Source: an uncultured Bulleidia sp. (GTDB lineage Bacteria > Bacillota_I > Bacilli_A > Erysipelotrichales > Erysipelotrichaceae). From it: a DNA stretch of 64,000 nt. The DNA lies in contig CAKVBD010000008.1 in assembly GCA_934725105.1 (NCBI GenBank), forward strand, positions 5,004 through 69,003, written 5' to 3'. The notes beneath the pieces were generated by a model. The model did not search any database. It saw only the letters and a list, made by a program, of their open reading frames with translations, and had not been told where the DNA came from. A program made the position numbers and the translations under genes. Of the stretch, positions 35,925 through 45,111 are shown one piece after another (within the stretch, counting starts at the first letter, position 1; each line of letters starts with the position of its first letter).

Positions 35925-36889
35925 TAAATGGTTGCTCGTATCGCAAGTTTAAGCTTTATCAAAAACTTATAGGCAGAACAATCCACACTAGTATTTTCCA
36001 TTTCATGCAAATAAAAATACTCTTCATCATGTGGATTGATTTCAAAATAAACATCACCCTTGGCTTTCTTCATTCCATATTCCTTAAAGGACTTCGTAAA
36101 ATAGTGATTCAGCTGCATTGAATGAGTATTTTCTTTTGCACAGTTGTAATTTTCAAAGCACACTTTATCCTGAACATTCACTGGTGGAATATTCAAACCT
36201 CTATAATTTGCCCAAAATAAATGGTGTAAACAATTGTTTTCTTTAAAAGTTCCATCAAAATCAAAATTTGTATTGTAGAAGCATTTGCCAACTGAATAAT
36301 ATTTTGACCACGAAACTGTAAATTTTTCTGTAACTAATGTATTTAAGTCACGTTCAAGTAGCCCTGATGTTCCAAACATTTTCCAGTACAATTTTACGGC
36401 TCCTCTGTTTTTCTCAAATGGCTGAAGAATTTCATATATACTATTTTTTTCGATTGGGACGATAAACTCATCAATGTCAATGAAACCAAGCCACTGAGTT
36501 CGTTTACTATACTTTAAAATGCAATCATTATAACATTCCATTTGTGCTTGATTCTTCGGCCATTGAGCCAAGGTTACAAGACCTTTTTTTACATATGGTT
36601 CAACAATTTCTTCATAGTCATCCTCTGAATTATTATTATACAAAAAGAAATGGTCAACCCCCACAATATGGTTAAATTCAATCCACTCTTTCAAATACGG
36701 CGCTTCATTCTTAAAAATAGCGCACACTGCAACTTTAAATTCCTTATTAGTGCTTTCAACATGAATCATATTCATTCTGCACTTATAATAAAATGCTTTA
36801 ACTGAATTTAGAACATATTTGACGTATTCCTTAGGTTTATTGAATTCCGTCTTGTCAAGTATAAAATACTTGGTGCTAATTTTTTTCAT
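35924..36889 (-). CDS. Glycosyltransferase family 92 protein
   Basis: 321 residues, GT92/DUF23 type: KVAVCAIFKNEAPYLKEWIEFNHIVGVDHFF (start of the nucleotide-sugar domain), QWPKNQAQMECYNDC, WLGFIDIDEFI with the metal-binding Asp-x-Asp, and AVKLYWKMFGTSGLLER. It adds a sugar (often galactose) to the lipid-linked repeat unit on the inner membrane face. Donor and acceptor are unknown. 22 bases downstream of the GT2 gene. Confidence 0.85.
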   Translation of the reverse strand: MKKISTKYFILDKTEFNKPKEYVKYVLNSVKAFYYKCRMNMIHVESTNKEFKVAVCAIFKNEAPYLKEWIEFNHIVGVDHFFLYNNNSEDDYEEIVEPYVKKGLVTLAQWPKNQAQMECYNDCILKYSKRTQWLGFIDIDEFIVPIEKNSIYEILQPFEKNRGAVKLYWKMFGTSGLLERDLNTLVTEKFTVSWSKYYSVGKCFYNTNFDFDGTFKENNCLHHLFWANYRGLNIPPVNVQDKVCFENYNCAKENTHSMQLNHYFTKSFKEYGMKKAKGDVYFEINPHDEEYFYLHEMENTSVDCSAYKFLIKLKLAIRATI

Positions 36890-36911
36890 AGCTACACTTC
36901 CTTTTCTTCAA

Positions 36912-37838
36912 CTACACATCTTTTAAGCGTTTTTTGATTTTTTTCAAAATTTTATTTTTGAAAAGAACATATGGAACATTACATAAAATAGCGGGGTAGC
37001 TATAATTTATCTTGATTGCTTCCTTATAGTTTTGAAGATTATAAGATGTTTCTTGTTTTTTAATTACATATTCATATAAAAGCAGACTAACAAAATAAGA
37101 CATCTCTTTTTTCACATGTTCATAAGTAGAGAAACTAATTTTCCCCGCACTAAATAAATCCTCTATAATATCAATATATTCTACGCTGAAAGCGTTAAAT
37201 AAATTATATTTTCCTTTTTTAGTTGAATTTGACTGAATTTCACTAACAAGTTTTCGATCATCAATAATGTAACTTCCTGCCTCTGTATTACAAAACAAAA
37301 AGGCGGTATGCGGGAAAGTCAAACTATATGGTTTCTGAAAATCAATTTTCTCCAAATCTGAACGCCATATCGAGATTCCAGCTGACCAAGAAGACCAATA
37401 TCCTAAAGTCTTCATAAATAAATCAAAATTTTGGAGTTTTTTATATCCATTTTTTAACAACAGCTCACCATTAGTGAAATATGTTACAGGCTTATAATTC
37501 TGATTTTTTTCAGCAAAAGAAATTAAGTACTCTAATGCTCCTTTTACCAAAGGCATCCTATGATTAACAAATTTTATCAGCTGGCCCTTAGCTAATTTAA
37601 AACAATCAATCTGATTGGTGAAGCCTTGGGCATTCGTCTTTTCATAGCGCAGATTTTGATAACGGGAACAATACTCTTGCATTCCATTATAGAAATCCAA
37701 ATTGTTACCATTATCAGTTACAACAACTTCAAATTTTTGAAGACTTTTTGCCTGTTCATAAATACTATCTAATACTGGAAATACCCATTCTGATATGCCA
37801 TTTGTTGGGATACAAAGAGACAACAACAGCTCATTCAT
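36912..37838 (-). CDS. Glycosyltransferase family 2 protein
   Basis: About 308 residues starting MNELLLSLCIPTNG; this start is chosen because AGGAGG lies nine bases before it, while an upstream in-frame ATG at 37889 lies within the Wzy gene. It has the GT2 fold: nucleotide-binding VVVTDNGN, and CFKLAKGQLIKFVNHR in place of the usual Asp-x-Asp, so metal binding may differ. Two bases after the Wzy stop. Confidence 0.78.
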   Translation of the reverse strand: MNELLLSLCIPTNGISEWVFPVLDSIYEQAKSLQKFEVVVTDNGNNLDFYNGMQEYCSRYQNLRYEKTNAQGFTNQIDCFKLAKGQLIKFVNHRMPLVKGALEYLISFAEKNQNYKPVTYFTNGELLLKNGYKKLQNFDLFMKTLGYWSSWSAGISIWRSDLEKIDFQKPYSLTFPHTAFLFCNTEAGSYIIDDRKLVSEIQSNSTKKGKYNLFNAFSVEYIDIIEDLFSAGKISFSTYEHVKKEMSYFVSLLLYEYVIKKQETSYNLQNYKEAIKINYSYPAILCNVPYVLFKNKILKKIKKRLKDV

Positions 37839-37840
37839 TT

Positions 37841-39106
37841 TTATTCGCCTCCTTCTCTCCCAAAAACAAACTTTGTTTTGCAAAAGCAAATCTTTTTGAT
37901 AAATAAGAATGCTAAAACATAATTAGCTTTTGAGAACTCCATATCAGTAAAGCTATAAATAACTCCAATCATCACCAAAATATAAAACGCTATATTTTTT
38001 ATGTTGGGATGATTCAGCGTCTCTGTCATGACATTTTTGCAGAGAGTACCCCAAAGTAGCATTCCAATTACAATTCCAACAATTCTACCATCATAATATA
38101 AATACCAAAAGCAACTTGTGTATGCATTACATCTATACATAGTTCCTAAAGTTACCCAATTATTAAATGTATTTTCAATATTCTCATATACCGCTGCACA
38201 TAAAGGAATCTTATCAAGTCCCAAAGAATTTTTGACAATGTATAAAATTGGATAGATAAATCCAAACAGCGAGGCCGCACCATAGGCAAACTGACCATTA
38301 ATTTTTTCAGCCCAATATTGAAACATTTTCGGTTGAATTGCAAAATCCGTGTAAAAATTAAATAATGGTTCAAATCCTTTCAGTACTGTAAAATGAACAA
38401 ATATTACACAAGCCACTACTAAAACCACAAAAAACTTGATATTTGAGAATACTTTAGCTATTTTTTTCTTTGCTGATGTTTTCAATGACGTGCAAATGAT
38501 AATAGACACGAGCAATCTAATAACAGCAATTCTTCCACCACTAACCAACATCCACGCAAAACACATAATTGAAGTTAGTATAATTAGACATTTGTCTTTT
38601 CTTCCAAAGAAAAAATCAACAACCGTAACACAAACAAAAGTATTGTATAATGGATATGCAATAAACTCATACAGCATATTGGCGAGTTTCGAAACGTATG
38701 CCTCTCTATTCAATTCCCCAAAAAGTGTAATATTAGAAAAATTAAATCCCAGATCCTTAAGTTTATATAGGGTTATTAGTATGCAGCATATCAAGGCTAC
38801 GTAACACACTCTATAATTTAATTCAATATTTTCTTTTGTATCGAAAGAAAAGGTATAAGACCGCTTCCTACTTATTACTACTCTTTTCTTCCCTTTAGGC
38901 AATACAAATCCAACAAAGAACGAAATCAGTCCGATAAAAATAAAGTGGTAGAATTTTTCATCTGTGGCATTAAGCCCATATAATCCCATTCTTGAAAGCT
39001 TGATGATTATAGCCCATATAATTAAAAAAATTGATGCTGGATTCACCCATTTTTTTGATTTTGCAATACTCAGAATAGCAAGTATTAAAAGAATCGCTTC
39101 CATCAT
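37841..39106 (-). CDS. wzy: O-antigen/exopolysaccharide polymerase (Wzy-like)
   Basis: 421-residue very hydrophobic protein with about ten membrane segments and a large extracytoplasmic loop (about 250-330). Wzy proteins have poor sequence conservation; the call rests on topology, length and position between sugar transferases and flippase. It overlaps the WbsX-like gene by four bases. Confidence 0.75.
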   Translation of the reverse strand: MMEAILLILAILSIAKSKKWVNPASIFLIIWAIIIKLSRMGLYGLNATDEKFYHFIFIGLISFFVGFVLPKGKKRVVISRKRSYTFSFDTKENIELNYRVCYVALICCILITLYKLKDLGFNFSNITLFGELNREAYVSKLANMLYEFIAYPLYNTFVCVTVVDFFFGRKDKCLIILTSIMCFAWMLVSGGRIAVIRLLVSIIICTSLKTSAKKKIAKVFSNIKFFVVLVVACVIFVHFTVLKGFEPLFNFYTDFAIQPKMFQYWAEKINGQFAYGAASLFGFIYPILYIVKNSLGLDKIPLCAAVYENIENTFNNWVTLGTMYRCNAYTSCFWYLYYDGRIVGIVIGMLLWGTLCKNVMTETLNHPNIKNIAFYILVMIGVIYSFTDMEFSKANYVLAFLFIKKICFCKTKFVFGREGGE

Positions 39107-40251
39107 CCCATATTATCCTCTAGTGCATCATTTGCTTTGAGAGCATTATACATATTTTCGAGATATCCATACTTAAATAACGTATCAGGCTCAAGGTATC
39201 CCCCTTCACCCCATTCATTCCAAGCAAAAATAAAAATATAATTCTTCTTATATTCTTCCCTTGCTTTTTGAATAAGTTGCGAAAAATATTTACCGAATTT
39301 TTCAGGCGTTGCTCCCATATATACCTGTGCTCTTTCATGATAACGAGGCGAATTATCCCAATCAGTAAAGGCACCAGGTATTAATTTGTCATCATCGACT
39401 TTTCTAGAAAGAATCTTATTCCAAGTATCATCATAGCTTGGGAATTGGTTGTTCTCCATCTTTTTTCGAATTTTTTGACCATAACCACTAAGATCTATAG
39501 AGAGTTTTTTTTCTAAAACATCAAGAACCCTATGCCGTACCTTTTTCAGTAACTTGTATTCATTCTGATTAAGTAACTTATTTGCAACTCCTGGCTGATA
39601 TTCTATTTCATAATCAATCCTAGATTTATCGAAGGATTTATCAAGAAGGAAATACGGACTTTGACTCATGATAACTACCCCTGGGAAGCCATGAACTATA
39701 GCCAATTTTTGCCAGTAGTCAATCATATCATTTAGGCACTCGATTGCCTCTGGTCTGTAAATCACAAAAATTGGCTTTCCATCTTCTTTTATATATCTAT
39801 CATCTTTAAAAAATGGGAGCAAATACTCAAAGTGTCTTTTCCAACTATCTTCTCTCCCGTATTTTTGTGGCATGATAACCTTTTTTTCTCCCGTCCATTG
39901 CATTGACCATGCCTCGTTAGCCCAACAAAAACAGAACGGAAAATTCAATGTTTTATCTTCAAGAATCTGTTCGCACGGTTTTTCTAATAGCATTTTTCCA
40001 TCAAACCAATAATGATAGTAACAGAAGCCATATAAACCATATTTCTTTGCAAGCTCAATTTGCCATGCCTTTGTATCTCTATCTAAAAGATTGTAATAAT
40101 TATTATTTAGTGGTACACGTGGCTGGTTATGTCCTTCAAACTCAGGTTTTGCATTCCTAATATTATCCCACTCAGTAAATCCATCACCCCAATATTTATC
40201 ATTTAGCGGTATTCTATGGTACTGAGGTACAAAAAAAGCTATCGTTTTCAT
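39103..40251 (-). CDS. WbsX-like glycosyltransferase
   Basis: 382 residues of the Glyco_tran_WbsX family: AFFVPQYHRIPLNDKYWGDGFTEW near the N-terminus, KYGLYGFCYYHYWFDGK (about 80), CWANEAWSMQW (about 115) and FIFAWNEWGEGGYLEPD near the end. These enzymes occur in O-antigen and capsule clusters; the sugar is unknown. Coupled by four-base overlaps to the epimerase before and Wzy after. Confidence 0.88.
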   Translation of the reverse strand: MKTIAFFVPQYHRIPLNDKYWGDGFTEWDNIRNAKPEFEGHNQPRVPLNNNYYNLLDRDTKAWQIELAKKYGLYGFCYYHYWFDGKMLLEKPCEQILEDKTLNFPFCFCWANEAWSMQWTGEKKVIMPQKYGREDSWKRHFEYLLPFFKDDRYIKEDGKPIFVIYRPEAIECLNDMIDYWQKLAIVHGFPGVVIMSQSPYFLLDKSFDKSRIDYEIEYQPGVANKLLNQNEYKLLKKVRHRVLDVLEKKLSIDLSGYGQKIRKKMENNQFPSYDDTWNKILSRKVDDDKLIPGAFTDWDNSPRYHERAQVYMGATPEKFGKYFSQLIQKAREEYKKNYIFIFAWNEWGEGGYLEPDTLFKYGYLENMYNALKANDALEDNMG

Positions 40252-41180
40252 AAATATTCCCTTCTCATAAATTCAGCAGTCTTTTTTATTCCTTCTTCTA
40301 GACTAATAGGATTCAATTTGCCATAGTATTTTTCATATCTGCTAATATCCAAATAATTAATTGGAACATCTACAGGTCTTGACTCTGTGTACACAACATT
40401 TAATTTTAGATTTAAAGCGTGTTCTATACTCTTCAAAACATCTTTTATAGATGTTCCATATCCACACCCCAAATTAAAAGTGCGATGTTTATTTTCTCCG
40501 TTGACTATATTCAGAATGGCTCTTATAGCATCATCTATGTAAATAAAATCTCTTATAATAGATCCATCCCCATAAACTTGAATTTTATCTCTTTTTAAGG
40601 CTTTATATGTGAATGTAGTAACTGCTCCCAAAACGCCATTTGGCCTCTGATATGGCCCATATGGGTTTGCAAGCCTAACGATTCTATAATCTAATCCGTA
40701 CATGTAGTTATATAGATATAGTAATTTCTCAATAGTTATCTTCTGAACACCATAAGAAGATATAGGGTTGGTTGGAGTATTTTCAGATAATGGGCATGAT
40801 GCTTCTTTTCCATAAACCGTTCCACCAGAAGAAATAAAAACAACCTTTTTGACTTTATATTTAACACATGCTTCAAATAAATTTGAAGAAAACAAAACAT
40901 TAGCCTTTATATCCTGACTAATATGTTGATTTGAAGTTGTTGGCACATTTGTACTTACTAGATGATAAACAACATCTTGTCCTTCAAGTACTAAAAAGTC
41001 CTCATTTTCATCTAAAGAAGATTCTCTTACTTCAATGTTCGCAAATTTAAACCTCAATATATTTGAAAAATAATTAGCATCTTTGTCAACAAGCGTTATC
41101 TTATCACTTTTATTACCAGCCAATTTTATAGCTAAATTTGTTCCTATGAAGCCTGCAGCTCCAAGTATTAATATATTCAT
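40248..41180 (-). CDS. NAD-dependent nucleotide-sugar epimerase/dehydratase (GalE-like)
   Basis: 310-residue extended short-chain dehydrogenase. Rossmann GxxGxxG is GAAGFIG (7-13); the catalytic Ser/Thr lies in FISSGGTVYG, and the Tyr-x3-Lys pair is YGVQK. C-terminal NPYGPYQRPNGVLG and DFIYIDDAIRA are typical of UDP-sugar 4-epimerases and related dehydratases. It likely makes a sugar donor for this cluster. Overlaps the acyltransferase stop by one base. Confidence 0.87.
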   Translation of the reverse strand: MNILILGAAGFIGTNLAIKLAGNKSDKITLVDKDANYFSNILRFKFANIEVRESSLDENEDFLVLEGQDVVYHLVSTNVPTTSNQHISQDIKANVLFSSNLFEACVKYKVKKVVFISSGGTVYGKEASCPLSENTPTNPISSYGVQKITIEKLLYLYNYMYGLDYRIVRLANPYGPYQRPNGVLGAVTTFTYKALKRDKIQVYGDGSIIRDFIYIDDAIRAILNIVNGENKHRTFNLGCGYGTSIKDVLKSIEHALNLKLNVVYTESRPVDVPINYLDISRYEKYYGKLNPISLEEGIKKTAEFMRREYL

Positions 41181-41746
41181 TACTTTTCTCTCACTTCTCT
41201 AATTACTTTTGCAGGAGCTCCAACTGCTATGCATTTTTTTGGAATATCATGTGTTACAACAGAATTAGCTCCAATAACAGATCCATCGCCTATCTTAACT
41301 CCTGGCATTATACACACGTTTCTTCCAATCCATACATTTTTGCCAATATAAACACCCTTACCAATTTTTAGTGATCTTTCAAGTGGTGGCACATCAAATT
41401 CATCCCATGAATTTGAGCCGTGAAAATTATCTGTAATAAATACGTTGTCACCCATTAACACGCCATCATTCACAACAATTTCGTTAGCACAAGAAATCTG
41501 ACAATTACTCATCAACGATACATTATTCCCGATTACCATTGATGGCATATTGTTTAATTTCTTTCCATTATATTGGTTCCAAGTCTGGAGTTTTAAATTC
41601 TTTCCCGCCGAAAAATTATTTCCAATTGATATATTTTTTTTTCCTATAATTTCTGAGTTCACTGAAATATTTAGATTATTGCCAACAGACTTAAAATTTT
41701 TATGTTTCAGTGACCAGTATATATTCTTAATTACTGTCTTTAGCAT
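41180..41746 (-). CDS. Hexapeptide-repeat acyltransferase (WbbJ-like)
   Basis: 188-residue left-handed beta-helix protein with repeated hexapeptides (IGKKNISIGNNFSAG, IGKGVYIGKNVWIGRNVCI, IGDGSVIGANSVVTHDIP) and the C-terminal CIAVGAPAKVIREV, typical of CatB/WbbJ sugar O-acetyltransferases. ITDNFHGS supplies the catalytic His. It probably O-acetylates the repeat unit. Four bases downstream of the GT4 gene. Confidence 0.88.
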   Translation of the reverse strand: MLKTVIKNIYWSLKHKNFKSVGNNLNISVNSEIIGKKNISIGNNFSAGKNLKLQTWNQYNGKKLNNMPSMVIGNNVSLMSNCQISCANEIVVNDGVLMGDNVFITDNFHGSNSWDEFDVPPLERSLKIGKGVYIGKNVWIGRNVCIMPGVKIGDGSVIGANSVVTHDIPKKCIAVGAPAKVIREVREK

Positions 41747-41750
41747 ATAA

Positions 41751-42983
41751 TCATCCTTTTTTTAATATATATTCAAAGCCTTCAAAATATTTTTCTAAAC
41801 AAATCTCTTCGATAAATTTGCTTCGTTTGTCTTTCTGTAAAGTAGCATTACTCGCTGTACTATTTTTTATTTCTAAAATGCATTGGCTTATATTTTTAAC
41901 CAAATCTTTATTTCTATCCAACATGTATGCTAATTCGGCAGGTATATATTCTGGAATACCTCCGGAATTTGTTGTAATCAACGGTAATCCACTGACTACC
42001 GCTTCCACCATAGTCATCCCTGCTGGTTCCTCCCACATTGATGGAAGAACCGCAACATTTCCTAATTGGTAAATAGAAGGCATATCTTTATAATCTATAT
42101 ATCCAGTAAATATAATCTTATCTGTAATATCTTCTGCTTCCTTCCGAAGTTCTAAAGAATAATCATCAACTATGTCACTACTATAAAAACTCGCACCAAC
42201 AATAAGCAATTTTATATGCACATCTTTACATTTTTTAATTGCTTTGATTGTTTCAAGTGCACCTTTTTCATCTACCAACCTTCCTGCAAAAATCACAACA
42301 AAATCTTTTTCTTCAATACCATACTTGTTTTTATATTCTTTTATTTTACTTTCGTTTCTTGCTGTGAATCTTACAGTATCTACTCCATTTTTAAGAACAT
42401 AACATTGTTCTTTTTTTAATGTTGGAACCTGCTTTCTAAAAGAAGCATTCACAAATTCGCTTATTCCTATTAAGCATCTTATTGAAGCAGCTTCTTTTTC
42501 GCACTTAAATAGCGAACGAACTTCATTATGAAGGTAATATATTGTTTTTCCTTCATATTTCTTTGCAACTTTCTTATTTTTTAGCACAAAGAAAAGTGTA
42601 GAATTTGTTACCAAAATAAGTCTATCAAAGTCTTGTTTTAGTAAAATATTTGGAAACTTCGACATTACATACAGTCTACGAAGAATATAACGATATGAAA
42701 TTAAATTTGTTTTTTTTAACAAGTTTTTTGCAATCCAGTATATTGCTTTATCAAAGTAATTAATCACTTGCGGTGACTTCACGAAATAAAAATGACTGAA
42801 TTTATAATTTTTTGATTGTTCTGCTGCCTTTTCTTCGTACAGACTAAAAACTGAAAAATCAAAACTATGCTTTTTTTCATTTTCATCAAGTAAATCTTCT
42901 ATTAGGTTTTCAACAGCTCCACCATTTGTTGCTGGAATCGGTGAAGTACCATTAGTTAAAAACGCAACTTTCATTTTTCCCAT
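41751..42983 (-). CDS. Glycosyltransferase family 4 protein
   Basis: 410 residues, GT-B fold. The N-terminal domain starts KVAFLTNGTSPIPATNGGAVE; the C-terminal Glycos_transf_1 domain shows VVIFAGRLVDEKGALETI, VAVLPSMWEEPAGMTMVEAVVSGLPLITTNSGGIPE, where the Glu-x7-Glu pair binds the donor. It transfers a nucleotide-activated sugar in repeat-unit assembly. AAGGA ten bases before the ATG. Confidence 0.88.
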   Translation of the reverse strand: MGKMKVAFLTNGTSPIPATNGGAVENLIEDLLDENEKKHSFDFSVFSLYEEKAAEQSKNYKFSHFYFVKSPQVINYFDKAIYWIAKNLLKKTNLISYRYILRRLYVMSKFPNILLKQDFDRLILVTNSTLFFVLKNKKVAKKYEGKTIYYLHNEVRSLFKCEKEAASIRCLIGISEFVNASFRKQVPTLKKEQCYVLKNGVDTVRFTARNESKIKEYKNKYGIEEKDFVVIFAGRLVDEKGALETIKAIKKCKDVHIKLLIVGASFYSSDIVDDYSLELRKEAEDITDKIIFTGYIDYKDMPSIYQLGNVAVLPSMWEEPAGMTMVEAVVSGLPLITTNSGGIPEYIPAELAYMLDRNKDLVKNISQCILEIKNSTASNATLQKDKRSKFIEEICLEKYFEGFEYILKKG

Positions 42984-43061
42984 GCTATAACAATCCTTTT
43001 TCTCTAATCTAATTGCACCTTACGCTTCTATTTCATGTAGAGATATTATCTCATATACTTA

Positions 43062-43235
43062 AAATATAAAAGTATCTTTCAGCTCCAGCCCCTTCTGTTC
43101 CTTATCACTTTTTTCAGTGCCGTAGCCTTTTCTAGCGTGTAGTCTCTACGCTCAAGTTGCTCCTGTATTCTCCCTTCAGCTGTGACCACACTCAATACCA
43201 ATTTTCGGATCTTTCCAAGCCATACCACCCTCATC
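43062..43235 (-). pseudogene. Remnant of rfbC/rmlC (dTDP-4-dehydrorhamnose 3,5-epimerase), C-terminus
   Basis: Across two frames the minus strand reads DEGGMAWKDPKIGIE, then WSQLKGEY, YTLEKATAL and KEQKGLELKDT. This is recognisably the C-terminal end of RmlC (usual form DPEIGIEWP, LSDKDQK). Frameshifts and missing N-terminus show it is debris. Confidence 0.6.
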
Positions 43236-43259
43236 ACTCAGATGTTCCAATTCTTCTCG

Positions 43260-43530
43260 TAAAAAAAAATTTGTCGTTTTTGTCATACTCAAAGATAACG
43301 AAACGCTCTGGATTATCTAAAAAGTAATCAAACACAGTTGCATTCTTGCCGTTTTTTGAATATTGGTCAGCAACATGCAGGCGTTATTTAACCCATGCCC
43401 CATAAAAGTGTTGCCGAGCATCATCATTGTCACAGAATCGTTTCCGATAAAGTCTGCACTAATGACAAAGATCTGTATCGGTCCAACCGCTGATAGCTAA
43501 ACAACACATATCAGACTAGCATCAAACTGG
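43260..43530 (-). pseudogene. Remnant of rfbA/rmlA (glucose-1-phosphate thymidylyltransferase)
   Basis: The minus strand reads FVISADFIGNDSVTM, LGNTFMGHGLN, KNGKNATVF and DYFLDNPERFVIFEYDKN over several frames. This matches the central part of RmlA (GDNIFYGHG; GYYVDDPERFGIVEFD). The gene is fragmentary and merges into an rfbC remnant, so a dTDP-rhamnose locus once lay here. Confidence 0.65.
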
Positions 43531-43754
43531 TGATTATCGCTCAACAGAATTTCTAAGCGAGTAATATCCTAAGTTAGGAAAATATTCAAATAATACAAAT
43601 GGTAGAATTTATCTTAACAGATATCGTAAAGCAAATTATCAATTCACCAAAAATCAGTAAAAGCTACTTGTTCATACTGTCGTTAATGGATACAGCCAAG
43701 TCTCATTTACTTATGTAAAAATTAATGTTCTTAAAACATCAATACCTTCGTTAT

Positions 43755-44876
43755 TTATAATTTCTCGAACAGCTCTCCATGTTCTTCTGAAACTCTCTGA
43801 GCATTAAACCTGTTATGTACATCTTTCAATCCCTGTGTCACCAATCTTTCTTTCAATCCATCTTCTTGAAAGATTCGCAGCACAGCATTACTTGCTCCAA
43901 CAGCATCATCCATTTCAACAAGCAAACCATTTTTTTCATCTTGAATTATATTCGGAATAGCATCCACTCTAGTTGTTATAATTGGCTTTCTTACCATCAT
44001 ATATTCAGGAAGAACTAAACCAAACCCTTCCCAACGACTTAGTAAACATGCGACATCAAAAAGTTCTACATAATCCAGTGGATTATCTACCCAACCAGTA
44101 ATATGCAAGTTTTCTAAAAAACCTTTATTTTTTGCATAATCTATTATTTCAGACTCCAGTTCCCCATTTCCAACGATAATAAAATGAGTATTTGGAACTT
44201 TATCTTTCACTAATTTAGCCATTTTAATGAAAACATCAGGTGCTTTTTGTGGACTGATTCTTCCAACCATTCCAACAACAAAAGCATCATCAGGAATATT
44301 TAAATCTTTTCTTTTAATTAATCCATGATTTTTCTTTTCATATGTTTCAATATCAACACCATTAAAAATAACTTGTAATTTATCTTTTTTACAAATATTT
44401 TTATCTAATGCCGATTGCATTTCTGCATCTGAAATACAAATAATCTTGTCACAGAATGGAGCAGCAATTTTTTCGATAATTGTATAGATTGTTTTTTTCT
44501 TAGGTGAGCATCGCATATTAAAGGCCCATCCATGTGGATTATATACACAATAATTATGAAAACCAATATCAGCAACTCTAGCAATAGCTCCCGCTTTGCT
44601 TGAATGAGCATAAACTATATCTGGCTTATATTGTTTAATCAATTTTCTAACTTCTTTAATTGCTTTTAAATCATTACATCCAATTGACCTGTTCATTTCA
44701 ATTTGTTCAAAAGAAACAACAACCCCTTCATAATCTTCTTTATGATAATCTTGCGAACAGACTAAAATATTTTCAAATTTATTTTCATCCAAATATTTGA
44801 GAAGCATTCGAATATATCGATCAACACCACCGGCTGCCTGTGCAACATGTAATATTCTTATTTTATTGTTTCCCAT
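43755..44876 (-). CDS. Glycosyltransferase family 4 protein (capsule)
   Basis: 373 residues, GT-B fold. N-terminal RILHVAQAAGGVDRYIRMLL, then YAHSSKAGAIARVA; C-terminal FVVGMVGRISPQKAPDVFIKMA and LSRWEGFGLVLPEYMMVRKPII. Such enzymes (EpsD/CapM-like) often add the second sugar after the priming transferase encoded upstream. AAGGAG ribosome site nine bases before the ATG. Separated from the priming gene by a terminator. Confidence 0.87.
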   Translation of the reverse strand: MGNNKIRILHVAQAAGGVDRYIRMLLKYLDENKFENILVCSQDYHKEDYEGVVVSFEQIEMNRSIGCNDLKAIKEVRKLIKQYKPDIVYAHSSKAGAIARVADIGFHNYCVYNPHGWAFNMRCSPKKKTIYTIIEKIAAPFCDKIICISDAEMQSALDKNICKKDKLQVIFNGVDIETYEKKNHGLIKRKDLNIPDDAFVVGMVGRISPQKAPDVFIKMAKLVKDKVPNTHFIIVGNGELESEIIDYAKNKGFLENLHITGWVDNPLDYVELFDVACLLSRWEGFGLVLPEYMMVRKPIITTRVDAIPNIIQDEKNGLLVEMDDAVGASNAVLRIFQEDGLKERLVTQGLKDVHNRFNAQRVSEEHGELFEKL

Positions 44877-45032
44877 CTAATACTACTCCTTAATATACTA
44901 AGAAAATAAAAACGTAATTTAAAAACGATATCTTGTGTATTGTTTTTTTACTAAATTTCACATTAAATGTTAAATAAAGTGTACGTAAGTTCTTAATTAT
45001 CATTACTACAATTTGTTCCCCCTCAACCACAC

Positions 45033-45075
45033 AAAAAACCTCTTTGTATCAACAATCACGTTGTTCAAAGAGGTT
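45033..45075 (-). terminator. Terminator between the priming transferase and the rest of the EPS cluster
   Basis: Minus strand: AACCTCTTTG (45066-45075) pairs with CAAAGAGGTT (45037-45046), with an inner ACAAC/GTTG stem, then TTTTTTG. The downstream genes need readthrough or their own promoter. Confidence 0.75.
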
Positions 45076-45111
45076 AATTATGATAGTAAATATAAGTTAT
45101 AGTAATAAATA

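Noticed and set aside
42216..42419. Phe-rich plus-strand frame in the EPS cluster
   Set aside because: Shadow of the GT4 gene; composition reflects antisense Lys codons.
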